A stretch of DNA of 64,000 nt from Pseudonocardia sp. GTDB taxonomy: Bacteria > Actinomycetota > Actinomycetes > Mycobacteriales > Pseudonocardiaceae. The position numbers and the translations under genes were made by a program. Below, piece after piece: positions 1 through 7,812 of the stretch. How positions within the stretch are numbered: position 1 is the first letter of the stretch; each line of letters starts with the position of its first letter. The stretch spans positions 1-64,000 of the forward strand of contig JAJCYC010000032.1 of assembly GCA_029263115.1 (NCBI GenBank), given 5' to 3'. A model generated the notes under the pieces. The model did not search any database, was not told the DNA's origin, and saw only the letters and a program-made list of their open reading frames with translations.

Positions 1-501
1 CGGCACGGCCTGCCGCCGCACCCCGGGCCGCCGATCACCGGAGTGCCCGCCGAGGACGGCCTGCGCGCCTGGCGCACCCTGCGCGACGCGATCGCCGACC
101 TGCCCGAGCCGCTCGGCGACAAGCTGGAGCACCCGGACTGGATCCACCACGTGGGTTGGCCGGGCGCCCGCAGCTACCCCGGGCACACCCCGAACACACT
201 GGACCGGCCGGCCAAGACGGTCAAGGCCGGGGTGCACGGGGTGCCCGGCGGGGAGAGCGTGCTGCGCCGCGACGACGGCTCGATCCGCTACCTCACCGTC
301 CGCGAGGTCGCCCGGATCATGACCTTCCCGGACCACTGGCGGCTGGCCGGCCCGCGCGGAGAGCAGATGCGCCAGCTGGGCAACGCGGTCCCGGTGCGGC
401 TCGGCCGGGTGATGGCCGACGCGGTGCGCAACGCCCTGCGCGACACCCCGGTGCCGGGCCGCGTGGCGACCGCCGTTGCGGAGTCCGCCGTCGCGCGTTA
501 G
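1..501 (+). CDS. DNA (cytosine-5) methyltransferase, C-terminal part (5' end outside window)
   Basis: The reading frame is open from the first base, so the gene starts upstream of the window and about 166 C-terminal residues are visible. The family methylates the C5 of cytosine in DNA with S-adenosylmethionine. Visible parts are the end of the target-recognition domain and conserved motifs IX and X: the segment RYLTVREVARIMTFPDHW is the usual motif IX helix, and QLGNAVPV is motif X, which completes the SAM pocket. The catalytic PCQ loop must lie upstream and cannot be checked. No restriction endonuclease or Vsr nuclease follows on the same strand, so an orphan methyltransferase is possible, though a partner could be upstream. 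Confidence 0.9.
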   Translation, partial: RHGLPPHPGPPITGVPAEDGLRAWRTLRDAIADLPEPLGDKLEHPDWIHHVGWPGARSYPGHTPNTLDRPAKTVKAGVHGVPGGESVLRRDDGSIRYLTVREVARIMTFPDHWRLAGPRGEQMRQLGNAVPVRLGRVMADAVRNALRDTPVPGRVATAVAESAVAR

Positions 502-545
502 ACCGGGCAGCTGGCATGGTGTCCCACAACCCCCGGAGGATCGGT

Positions 546-722
546 ATGCGCAACGGTGTGTCGCTGGGAACCCTGCTCTGGCTGATCATCGGAGTGGTGG
601 TGGCCCTGTCCAACGGCTACCCGATCACCAACGTGTCCTCGCTGCTGTCGTTCCTGCTGGCCATGTTCCTGTGGCCACTCGTGCTGCTCGGCGTCGACCT
701 GCACATCAACCTCGGCGTCTGA
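546..722 (+). CDS. small two-span membrane protein, unknown function
   Basis: This 58-residue protein starts at an ATG preceded by GGAGG about eight bases upstream, which decides the start. It consists almost entirely of two hydrophobic stretches (about residues 8-22 and 32-52) joined by a short polar loop (SNGYPITN), so a small integral membrane protein is predicted. I do not recognise the family. It stands alone between the methyltransferase and a VOC gene and ends just before a 16-bp palindrome. Confidence 0.65.
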   Translation: MRNGVSLGTLLWLIIGVVVALSNGYPITNVSSLLSFLLAMFLWPLVLLGVDLHINLGV

Positions 723-756
723 GCCGCGCGGCGAAGCAGGTCGGCGCGTGGCAACC

Positions 757-772
757 GCGTTCAGCTGAACGC
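757..772. terminator. 16-bp perfect palindrome GCGTTCAGCTGAACGC
   Basis: A perfect palindrome lies 35 bp after the small membrane-protein gene, in a 249-bp gap. It has no T-run, so it could be a GC-type terminator or a dimeric-regulator operator. The rest of the gap (773-971) holds one copy of a short repeat (859-875) and the ribosome-binding site of the next gene. Confidence 0.4.
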
Positions 773-858
773 ACCCCGGCCGGGGTCGGGCCGAGCCCGG
801 ACGCGCCGTGGCGGTCTGTCCGCCGGGCAGGCCGTCGGGAACGGCAGGAGGCCCCGAA

Positions 859-875
859 ATCGGCACATCGGGATC
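859..875 (-). repeat. 17-bp intergenic repeat, copy 1
   Basis: The 17 bp read on the minus strand as GATCCCGATGTGCCGAT and recur exactly at 5532-5548 on the plus strand, where they form half of a perfect 22-bp palindrome. Here the second half is only partly kept (CCCGAAATCGG). Both copies are intergenic. Confidence 0.6.
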
Positions 876-971
876 GGGCGGGCCGGCGGAGAGACCGGCC
901 CAGCCGGCGCTTCTCGGCGCGCTAGCCTGAACGAACCCCGCCTCGCCCACCCCAACCCCAAGGAGCATCCG

Positions 972-1379
972 GTGGCCTCTCGGCTCAACCCGTACCTCGG
1001 ATTCGCCGGCGACGCCCGACCGGCCCTGGAGTTCTACCGGTCGGTGTTCGGCGGCACGCTGACGCTGCACACGTTCGGCGAGTTCGGCGCCTCGGACGCG
1101 CCCCAGGCCGACCAGATCATGCACGGGATGCTGGAGACCGACAGCGGCTACACGCTGATGGGTTCGGACACCCCGCCCGGCATGCCGCACACCCCGGGCA
1201 ACACCATCTCGATCAGCCTCAGCGGCGACGACGGCGACGAGCTGCGCGGCTACTGGCGGCAGCTGTCCGAGGGCGGCGCGGTCACCGTGCCGATGGAGAA
1301 GCAGACGTGGGGTGACGAGTTCGGCATGTGCACCGACCGGTTCGGCACCGTCTGGATGGTCAACGTCACCCAGGGCTGA
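972..1379 (+). CDS. VOC-superfamily protein, PhnB-like
   Basis: The 135-residue protein begins at a GTG with AAGGAG seven bases upstream. It is a single vicinal-oxygen-chelate unit of the PhnB type: an N-terminal YLGFAGDARPALEFYRSVFGG strand-helix, a central HGMLE strand and a C-terminal DRFGTVWMVNV strand. Members bind a metal or small ligand, but most PhnB-like proteins have no proven reaction. The alpha/beta hydrolase follows after five bases, so the two are probably co-transcribed. The substrate is unknown. Confidence 0.8.
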   Translation: MASRLNPYLGFAGDARPALEFYRSVFGGTLTLHTFGEFGASDAPQADQIMHGMLETDSGYTLMGSDTPPGMPHTPGNTISISLSGDDGDELRGYWRQLSEGGAVTVPMEKQTWGDEFGMCTDRFGTVWMVNVTQG

Positions 1380-1384
1380 GCGCG

Positions 1385-2203
1385 ATGACCAGCATCGAGG
1401 TGACGCCGACCGAGGTGGTCTCCGCCGACGGCACCCGGATCCGGGTCGACCGCCTGGGCTCGGGTCCCGCGTTGGTCGCGGTGCACGGCGCGACCGCGTC
1501 CCGCACCCGGTGGGCCGAGGTCGCGCCACTGCTCGCCGGCCGGCGCACCCTGCACCTGATGGACCGGCGCGGCCGGGGCGACAGCGGCGACGGCGGGGTG
1601 CACGGCGCCGGGCCGTACCACCTGGACCGCGAGGTCGAGGACGTGGTCGCGGTCGTCGAGGCGGTCGGCGCCCCGGTGGTGCTGCTCGGGCACTCGTTCG
1701 GCGGTCTGTGCGCGCTGGAGGCGGCCACCCGCACCGACGCGGTGGCCGCGCTGCTGCTCTACGAGCCTGCGGTGGCGGTGCCCGGTCACCCGGTGGCGCC
1801 GCCGACCCTGGTCACCCGGATGCGCGCGCTGCTCGAGGCCGGCGACCGGGACGGCGTGCTGGCCACGTTCCTGCGCGAGGCGCTCGGTCTGGACGACGCG
1901 ACGATCGACGCGATGCGTCCCACCCCGCTGTGGGCCGCCCGGATCGCCGCCGCGCACACCATCGGCAGGGAGATCGACGCGGTGGCCGGCTACGCACCCG
2001 ACCCCGGGCGGCTGGCCGGCCTGCGGATGCCGGTCCGGCTGCTCGTGGGCAGCGCCAGCCCGCCAGGGTTGGTCGCCGCCGCGCACGCGGTGCACGCCGC
2101 GGTTGCGCACAGCGACCTGGTGGAGCTGCCCGGTCAGGGCCACATCGCGATGGACACCGCGCCCCGGTTGTTCGTCGACGAGGTCCTCCGCTTCGGCGGC
2201 TGA
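1385..2203 (+). CDS. alpha/beta-fold hydrolase
   Basis: The 272-residue enzyme starts at the first ATG after the VOC stop. It has the full fold: oxyanion strand VAVHG (about residue 31-35), nucleophile elbow GHSFGG with Ser104, and the catalytic His in GQGHIAMD near residue 252. A cap region lies between. Esterase, lipase or haloperoxidase-like activity is possible, and sequence alone does not show the substrate. It is translationally close to the VOC gene and 14 bp ahead of the sigma-factor gene. Confidence 0.85.
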   Translation: MTSIEVTPTEVVSADGTRIRVDRLGSGPALVAVHGATASRTRWAEVAPLLAGRRTLHLMDRRGRGDSGDGGVHGAGPYHLDREVEDVVAVVEAVGAPVVLLGHSFGGLCALEAATRTDAVAALLLYEPAVAVPGHPVAPPTLVTRMRALLEAGDRDGVLATFLREALGLDDATIDAMRPTPLWAARIAAAHTIGREIDAVAGYAPDPGRLAGLRMPVRLLVGSASPPGLVAAAHAVHAAVAHSDLVELPGQGHIAMDTAPRLFVDEVLRFGG

Positions 2204-2217
2204 CCCGCCGGTCGGAC

Positions 2218-2742
2218 ATGACCTCACGAACCCGGCCCGCCGCGCGTCCTCATGGTGTGAGACGCCGACCGTTCGACGAGATCGTGACCGAGTTCGGTCC
2301 GGTGGTGCTGCGGGTGTGCCGCGCGGCACTGGGCTCGGGCTGGAACGACGGGGCCGCCGACGACGCCTGGTCGGAGACCTTCCTGGCCGCGCTCAAGGCC
2401 TACCCGGAACTGCCGGCCGACGTCGACATGCAGGCCTGGCTGGTACGGGTGGCACACCGCAAGGCGATCGACCAGCACCGGGCCCGGGCCCGCCGCCCGG
2501 TGCCCACCGACGAGCTGCCGGATCGGCCGCCCGACCCGGCCCCCGACCACCGGGACCTGTGGCGGGAGGTGGCCACGCTGCCGAAGAAGCAGCGGTTCGC
2601 GGTGGCCTACCACTACCTCGCCGGGCTGCGGTACGCGCAGGTCGCGGAGCTACTGGGCAACACCGAGGCCGCCGCGCGGCGGGCCGGCGCCGACGGGGTG
2701 GCCGCGCTGCGCCGCCGACTGGTCATGACGGAGGAGCGATGA
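2218..2742 (+). CDS. ECF-type RNA polymerase sigma factor of the alkylation-repair operon
   Basis: This 174-residue protein (ATG at 2218; an in-frame GTG at 2257 is an alternative) has a sigma region 2 (FDEIVTEFGPVVLRVCRAAL through AWLVRVAHRKAIDQHRARAR) and a region 4 helix-turn-helix (LPKKQRFAVAYHYLAGLRYAQVAELLGN). Its stop codon overlaps the ogt start (ATGA), and ogt in turn overlaps a third gene. The position suggests that it controls the repair genes next to it. No anti-sigma gene is visible. The N-terminal 90 residues of the neighbouring Ogt are unusual and could conceivably contact it, but this is speculation. Confidence 0.85.
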   Translation: MTSRTRPAARPHGVRRRPFDEIVTEFGPVVLRVCRAALGSGWNDGAADDAWSETFLAALKAYPELPADVDMQAWLVRVAHRKAIDQHRARARRPVPTDELPDRPPDPAPDHRDLWREVATLPKKQRFAVAYHYLAGLRYAQVAELLGNTEAAARRAGADGVAALRRRLVMTEER

Positions 2743-3440
2743 ACGGAATCAACGAACTGTCCGCGCTGCTGTACGGGGCGGGACCGGACCTCGACACGGC
2801 GACCGACGGGACGCCGGCCGCTGACGACCGGAACCCGCGCGGTCCGGCAGGGACCGCCCCGGACGAGTCGCCGACCGACGCCACCGTGCCGCGCGCGCTG
2901 CGCGACCGGCTGGCCGCCGAGGCCCAGCGCGACGGGCTGCTCGACATCGCCTACCGCACGCTCGACTCGCCGGTCGGGTCGCTGCTGCTCGCGGCGACCG
3001 ATCAGGGGCTGGTGCGGGTGGCGTTCGCGGTCGAGGGCCACGACAGCGTGCTGGCCGGGCTCGCCAACACCGTCAGCCCACGGATCCTGGCCGCGCCGAC
3101 CCGGCTGGACGCCGCCGCCCGCGAGGTGGACGAGTACTTCGCCGGCCGGCGCACCCGGTTCGGGCTGGCGCTGGACTACCGGCTGGCCAGCGGCTTCCGC
3201 CGCGAGGTGATCATGCGGCTGGTCGACATCGGCTACGGCCGCACCGCCAGCTACGCCGAGCTCGCGGCCGCTGCCGGCAACCCGAAGGCGGTCCGCGCGG
3301 TCGGCACCGCGTGCGCCCGAAACCCGCTGCCGATCGTGCTGCCCTGTCACCGCGTGGTGCGCAGCGACGGCAGCCCGGGCGGCTACCTGGGCGGGCCGGA
3401 CGCCAAGCGGGCGCTGCTCGCCCTCGAGGCGAGCTCGTGA
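2739..3440 (+). CDS. ogt: methylated-DNA-protein cysteine S-methyltransferase with N-terminal extension
   Basis: The 233-residue protein transfers O6-alkyl groups from guanine to its own cysteine in a suicide reaction. The active site is the canonical PCHRVV, with Cys203. Before it are the recognition helix (GRTASYAELAAAAGNPKAVRAVGTACARNP) and the ribonuclease-like N-domain (LLDIAYRTLDSPVGSLLLAATDQGLVRVAF). The first 65 or so residues form an Asp/Pro-rich low-complexity segment, absent from ordinary Ogt, which makes the protein longer than the usual 160-180 residues. It overlaps the sigma gene by 4 bp upstream and the oxygenase by 4 bp downstream, so the three genes form one operon. Confidence 0.93.
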   Translation: MNGINELSALLYGAGPDLDTATDGTPAADDRNPRGPAGTAPDESPTDATVPRALRDRLAAEAQRDGLLDIAYRTLDSPVGSLLLAATDQGLVRVAFAVEGHDSVLAGLANTVSPRILAAPTRLDAAAREVDEYFAGRRTRFGLALDYRLASGFRREVIMRLVDIGYGRTASYAELAAAAGNPKAVRAVGTACARNPLPIVLPCHRVVRSDGSPGGYLGGPDAKRALLALEASS

Positions 3441-4186
3441 GTGGCGAGTGCGGCTATGCCGGCACCCGCCACGCACAGGTACTGGCCCGCGCCGACTGGG
3501 CGCGGGTGCACAGCGAGCTGGACGAGTTCGGCTGCGGGTCGGTGGGCCGGGTGCTGGAGCCGGAGCAGTGTCGGGAGCTGGCCGCGCTGTTCGACCAGCC
3601 GGAGCTGTTCCGCTCCACGGTGGACATGGCCCGCCACCGCTACGGCCGCGGGGTCTACCGGTACTTCGCCCACCCGCTTCCGCCGCTGGTCACCGCGCTA
3701 CGCGCGGAGTGCTACCGTGGGCTGCTGCCGCTGGCCCGGGACTGGGCGGCGCGGCTGGGTCGGCCGGCGCAGTGGCCGGACACCCTCGACGAGTGGCTGG
3801 CGCAGTGCCACCGGGCCGGCCAGACCCGCCCCACGCCGCTGCTGCTGAGCTACGCCGCGGGCGACTGGAACGCGCTGCACCGCGACCTCTACGGCGAGCT
3901 GGTGTTCCCGCTGCAGGTGGTGATCTGCCTGGACCAGCCGGGCCCGCCCGAGCTGGGCGGAGACCACACCGGCGGCGAGTTCCTGCTGGTCGAGCAGCGG
4001 CCGAGGGCGCAGTCGAAGGGCATCGTGCGAGCCCTCGGTCGCGGCGAGGCGCTGGTGTTCACCACCCGGGACCGGCCGGTGCGCTCGGCGCGGGGCTGGT
4101 CGGCGGCCCCGGTGCGGCACGGGGTGAGCACCCTGCTGTCCGGCCGCCGACGCACCCTCGGTCTGGTCCTGCACGACGCGGCGTGA
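3437..4186 (+). CDS. 2-oxoglutarate/Fe(II) oxygenase, Oxygenase-NA (AlkB-like repair) family
   Basis: The 249-residue protein starts at the GTG overlapping the ogt stop. It resembles the Oxygenase-NA family (formerly DUF2086), thought to reverse alkylation damage oxidatively in the manner of AlkB. The iron triad is visible: HRD in NALHRDLYGELVFPLQ, and the distal His in VRHGVSTLLSG followed by the 2-oxoglutarate Arg (GRRRTLGL). The operon with sigma factor and Ogt supports a role in DNA alkylation repair. That assignment is from context and family; no substrate data can be read from sequence. Confidence 0.85.
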   Translation: MSGECGYAGTRHAQVLARADWARVHSELDEFGCGSVGRVLEPEQCRELAALFDQPELFRSTVDMARHRYGRGVYRYFAHPLPPLVTALRAECYRGLLPLARDWAARLGRPAQWPDTLDEWLAQCHRAGQTRPTPLLLSYAAGDWNALHRDLYGELVFPLQVVICLDQPGPPELGGDHTGGEFLLVEQRPRAQSKGIVRALGRGEALVFTTRDRPVRSARGWSAAPVRHGVSTLLSGRRRTLGLVLHDAA

Positions 4187-4202
4187 GCGGGCTACCACCG
4201 AT

Positions 4203-4218
4203 TGTTTCACGTGGAACG
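4203..4218 (+). other. parS-like ParB binding site
   Basis: The bases TGTTTCACGTGGAACG match the actinobacterial centromere consensus TGTTTCACGTGGAACA at 15 of 16 positions. The site lies in the 91-bp gap between two convergent genes. Such sites cluster around oriC in Actinobacteria, so this window may lie in the origin-proximal part of the chromosome (inference). Confidence 0.75.
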
Positions 4219-4277
4219 GTGGCAGGCGGCCACCAGAAGCAGCCCGAACTCGACCGTTGCCGGTGCGCGCGTCGAAC

Positions 4278-4760
4278 TCAGTCGTCGTCGGGGTCCGCGC
4301 CGCCGGGCACCAACGTGCGGACCTGCTCGCCGAGCCGGGCCAGTGCCTCCTCGCCGAGGTCGTTCAGCTCGTCGACCGCGTACTCCAGGCGGCGGGCGAA
4401 CTCGGCGGTGGCCTTCTCCACGGTGCCCCGCGCCCGCACCACCTCCGGCCGCTCGCCGATCCGGTCGAGCGTCTGCTGGCCGCGGTCGGTGAGCTCGACG
4501 TAGATCCACCGCAGCTGGCCGCCGTCCCCGCCGGACCGGAAGTCGGTGAGCGCGGCGGCCGTGCGCGGCGGCTTGACCCCCCAGAGCTCGGCGCCCGGCA
4601 GCGAGGCCTGGACCTCGGCCAACGTGGAGACGGCCAGCTCACCGGCGCCCAGGCAGGCCAGCAACGGCCCGCGCACGGGCTCGATGTGCCGCCCGAGCAC
4701 GCTCGACGCCCGGGCGCGCGCCCGACGCAGATCACCGGACACCGGCAACGACGCGATCAC
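4278..4760 (-). CDS. putative winged-helix regulator with C-terminal coiled coil
   Basis: I chose the GTG at 4760 (160 residues). The frame can be extended to an ATG at 4838, but that would run across a perfect 16-bp palindrome (4816-4831) and has no ribosome-binding site. The segment LRWIYVELTDRGQQTLDRI looks like the wing and following helix of MarR/PadR-like regulators, and TLAEVQASLPGAELWGVKPP could be the recognition part. Residues 105-150 are long amphipathic helices. No family is recognised with certainty. The palindrome directly upstream would fit autoregulation. Confidence 0.5.
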   Translation of the reverse strand: MIASLPVSGDLRRARARASSVLGRHIEPVRGPLLACLGAGELAVSTLAEVQASLPGAELWGVKPPRTAAALTDFRSGGDGGQLRWIYVELTDRGQQTLDRIGERPEVVRARGTVEKATAEFARRLEYAVDELNDLGEEALARLGEQVRTLVPGGADPDDD

Positions 4761-4815
4761 GACACCACCACTTCCACGATCGCCTTCCAGGGTACCGACC
4801 TCCGGCGACAGCCAG

Positions 4816-4831
4816 CAGTGAGCGCTCACTG
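4816..4831. promoter_or_regulatory. 16-bp perfect palindrome CAGTGAGCGCTCACTG (operator candidate)
   Basis: A perfect, GC-poor-edged palindrome typical of operators for dimeric helix-turn-helix regulators lies 56 bp upstream of the chosen start of the putative winged-helix gene. The rest of the 4761-5035 gap shows only the GGAG ribosome-binding site of the DoxX gene at 5026. Confidence 0.55.
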
Positions 4832-5035
4832 TAGCCATGGCGAAAGGCGCAGGTCACGCAGCTACCGCGTGAAACAGATCCCGTGCAGGGTCACGCACAT
4901 CACCCCATTCGGGCCACCGAACGCGAGCCGCCGGCGCCGCTCGGCCGGTACCCGCCGAAGGCCACCGACCAGTTCCGCCCCCGCGGCCCGACTACACCGT
5001 TGAACGCCACACCGGACCGCACACTGGAGCCCACG

Positions 5036-5434
5036 ATGACCGTGACCACCCCCACCACCTCCCGCGCCGCGAACATCGGCCTCTGGACACTGCAGGTGCT
5101 GCTCGCGGCGGCCTACGCGTTCTCCGCGTACGCCAAGCTCACCGCCGACCCGCGCAACGTCGAAGGATTCGAGGCCATGGGCCTGGGTAACACGGGCATG
5201 TACATCATCGGGGCGCTCGAGCTGGCCGGCGCGATTGCGATGTTCATCCCGAAGCTGACCGGCCTGGCCGCGGCGTGCCTCGTCGCGTTGATGATCGGCG
5301 GCGTGGTGGCCACGCTGGCCATCGGCGGCGGCTCGCTCGCGCTGATCCCCGCGGTGTTCGGGGTGGTGGCCGCTGTGGTGGCGTGGGGCCGCCGGCACAG
5401 CACGCGGGCGCTGGTGCACGCCGTCCGGGGCTGA
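5036..5434 (+). CDS. DoxX-like integral membrane protein
   Basis: The 132-residue protein starts at an ATG preceded by GGAG. It has four membrane spans, and the second-helix pattern YAFSAYAKLTADP followed by EGFEAMGLG is typical of DoxX/DoxD-like proteins. Members are found in thiosulfate oxidation and in redox-stress complexes, but most are uncharacterised. It is a single gene here, and nothing in the neighbourhood fixes its role. Confidence 0.8.
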   Translation: MTVTTPTTSRAANIGLWTLQVLLAAAYAFSAYAKLTADPRNVEGFEAMGLGNTGMYIIGALELAGAIAMFIPKLTGLAAACLVALMIGGVVATLAIGGGSLALIPAVFGVVAAVVAWGRRHSTRALVHAVRG

Positions 5435-5531
5435 CCCGCCGGAGTCGGGCGCCGGGCCAGACCGGATCGGGTTCGGCGAGCCGACGGGCGGACGGGCGGA
5501 CGGGCCGGCGGGGCCTCCCACCGGGCGGCCG

Positions 5532-5559
5532 GATCCCGATGTGCCGATATCGGCACATC
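5532..5559. repeat. 17-bp repeat copy 2, merged into a perfect 22-bp palindrome
   Basis: Positions 5538-5559 form a perfect 22-bp palindrome (half-site GATGTGCCGAT), and 5532-5548 repeat the sequence found inverted at 859-875. It lies 17 bp before the start of the next hydrolase gene, overlapping where its promoter should be. Confidence 0.65.
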
Positions 5560-5575
5560 ACTGCGCCGGAGCCCC

Positions 5576-6526
5576 GTGGTGAGACCGGCCCCGATCCACC
5601 CGATCGCGGCCAACCGATCGACCGGGCGCGCGCGAACACCCGGTGTGCGATTCGACGACCGCGTCCAGGCCATGCTGATGCACGCCGGCGCCCGCTGGAG
5701 CGTCCGCTACGGCGACAACCTCCGGTTCGCCGGGGCCGACCTGCCGGCGCCGACGACGGTCAGGCTGCCGACCCGGCACGGCCGGGTACCGGTGCACGTC
5801 TACCGCCCGCCGGGCACCGACCTACCCGTCTACCTGCACTTCCACGGCGGAGCCTGGCTGATGCGCTACCCGGCGATGGACGACTGGTGGTGCCGCTACG
5901 TGGCCGCCACCGCGGGTGTCGCGGTGCTCAACGTCGACTTCCGCACCGGCCCCTACGTGGCCTACCCGGTGGCGCAGCACCAGTGCCACGACGTCGCGCA
6001 CCACGTCGCCACCAGCGGCGGCGGGCTCGGGCTGGACGGTGGCCGGCTGGTCGTCGGCGGGTTCTCCTCCGGCGGCGGACTGGCCGCGTCGGTGTGCCTG
6101 CAGGCCCGCGACGCCGGATCGTTCGCGCCCGTGCTGCAGGTGCTCGGGGTGCCCGCGCTGGACCTCGCCCGGGATCCGGTGACCGACCCGCCGGGGATGA
6201 TCTCGCCGGCGCTGCGCGCGCTGGTCCGGCGGGTCTACTTCCCGGATCCGGCGACCCGGACGCACCCGTACGCCTCACCGGTGCTGGCCCCCGACCTGAG
6301 CGGGCTGCCCCCGGCGGTGATCTGCACCGCCGAGCGGGACACCCTGCGCGCCGACGGTGAGCTGTACGTGCGGCGGCTGCGCGAGGCGGGAGTTCCGGTG
6401 CGGCACGACCTGTCCCCCGGCGTCGACCACTACTTCCTCACCGAGAACCCGACCCGGGCCCGCGCCACGATGGCGATGATCGCCGACGCGATCACCCGGG
6501 CCACCGCCCCGGCGACCGCAGGCTAG
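5576..6526 (+). CDS. alpha/beta hydrolase of the hormone-sensitive-lipase (HSL) type
   Basis: This 316-residue protein starts at a GTG with CGGAG just upstream. It has the HSL signature HGGAW (residues 90-94) for the oxyanion hole, the nucleophile GFSSG with Ser164, the acid in TAERDTLRADG and the catalytic His in GVDHYFLTEN. It is probably a cytosolic short-chain esterase. It is a single gene with a striking 22-bp palindrome immediately upstream, which suggests local repression. Confidence 0.88.
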   Translation: MVRPAPIHPIAANRSTGRARTPGVRFDDRVQAMLMHAGARWSVRYGDNLRFAGADLPAPTTVRLPTRHGRVPVHVYRPPGTDLPVYLHFHGGAWLMRYPAMDDWWCRYVAATAGVAVLNVDFRTGPYVAYPVAQHQCHDVAHHVATSGGGLGLDGGRLVVGGFSSGGGLAASVCLQARDAGSFAPVLQVLGVPALDLARDPVTDPPGMISPALRALVRRVYFPDPATRTHPYASPVLAPDLSGLPPAVICTAERDTLRADGELYVRRLREAGVPVRHDLSPGVDHYFLTENPTRARATMAMIADAITRATAPATAG

Positions 6527-6590
6527 GCCCCGGCCAGCTCGTACCTGGCCACGGTGGTGTACGGCGGCCACCGGCCGAACCGGATCGGGC

Positions 6591-7698
6591 TCACCGCGCG
6601 TCGGCCCGCCGGGCCCGATCGAGCGCCCGCGTCTCGTCCGCCGGGTCGGGTCGCAGCAGGGAACCGGGTGCCGGCGCACCGCCGGCGCCGAGCTGGTTCA
6701 TCCGCTTGGGTACCGGGGCACACTGGCAGGCGAGCGGAACCGGGTGCCCGTTGCGGCCGAGGCCGGCAAGCCGCTGGTGCACCTCGACGAACTCGCCGTG
6801 CGGCAACCGTTTAATGATCCCGGTCTCCACACCGTGCTCCAGCACCGCCCGGTCGCCGCGCTGCAGGCCGAGACAGAGCCGGTAGGTGAGCCAGTAGGCC
6901 AGCGGCGGCAGCAGGAGCAGCCCGATCCGTCCGGCCCAGATGGTCGCGTTGATGGACAGGTCGAACACGTAGGCGAAGATGTCGTTGCCGGACGCGATCA
7001 GCAGCCAGGTGTAGCGCGAGCAGGATGCCCGGCAGCAGCAGCACGTGCACGATGTAGAGCTGCGGGATGATCTCGGTACCCGGGAACTCCCCGCCGAACA
7101 GGGCCCAGTGCGTCCAGGTCCCCACCACCGGCACGGACAGGGTGATCCCCGACCCGATCCGCAGCCCGGTCCCGGACAGCAGGTCGTCGGCCAGCGAGTA
7201 GCCGCTGAACCCCTCGAAGGTGCCGACCAGCAGCAGGACGCCGAGCAGCCAGTTGGACTCGCCGGGCTTGCGGAATGCTCCGGTGAAGAACGTCCGGAGC
7301 ATGTGCACCATCATCGAGGCGATGAACAGCAGCGCCGCCCAGTGGTGCAACTGCCGCATGAACAGCCCGCCCCGGACCTCGAACGAGATGTCCAGCGTGG
7401 TCTCGTAGGCCCGGGTCATCTCCACCCCGCGCAGGTTGGCGAACGCGCCGTCGTAGACGACGTCCTCCATCGAGGGGTCGAAGAACAGTGCCAGGTACAC
7501 GCCGGTGAGCAGCAGGATCACGAAGCTGTAGAGCGCGATCTCGCCCAGCATGAACGACCAGTGCGTCGGGAACACCTTGTTGAACTGGCGACGCAGCCCG
7601 GCCGCCGGGTGGAAGCGCTGGTCCAGCTCGTCCAGGCCGGCGGCGGCCCTGGACCGTCCGGCGCCCGACGATCTGGTCGGCGTGGTGAGCGAACTCAT
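6591..7698 (-). pseudogene. qcrB: internally deleted qcrB (cytochrome bc1 cytochrome b)
   Basis: The first 230 or so residues (from the ATG at 7698, with AGGAG upstream) are a good QcrB N-terminus: [23 protein letters not shown], the helix-B haem ligands in [12 protein letters not shown] and MVHMLRTFF, and helix [14 protein letters not shown]. Around 7015-7025 the frame breaks. Reading continues in another frame with the family's last transmembrane helix and tail ([43 protein letters not shown]) to 6591. About 170-200 residues between (helix E onward, including the PDWYMG region) are missing. The product cannot be functional. No qcrA or qcrC lies next to it, so this is a stray, decaying copy. 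Confidence 0.9.
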
Positions 7699-7757
7699 CG
7701 GTCGGCTCCTGGAGTGTAGAAAACGATGCGCTACCGACGCGCCGTATCCCTTTTTCT

Positions 7758-7785
7758 CACCCAGCGGAGGTAAACCCGCTGGGTG
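7758..7785. terminator. hairpin CACCCAGCGG / CCGCTGGGTG
   Basis: Perfect 10-bp arms with an 8-base loop lie between the end of the redox-enzyme operon and the qcrB remnant. There is a run of five T on one side only (7751-7755). It would serve as a terminator for the operon reading leftwards, though without a proper downstream U-tract. Confidence 0.5.
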
Positions 7786-7812
7786 GGTCCGTAGACCCGA
7801 CGCCGACCCACG

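Noticed and set aside
4862-4880. A second parS site (half CGTGAAACA)
   Set aside because: Only one half matches the consensus; the other half is unrelated.
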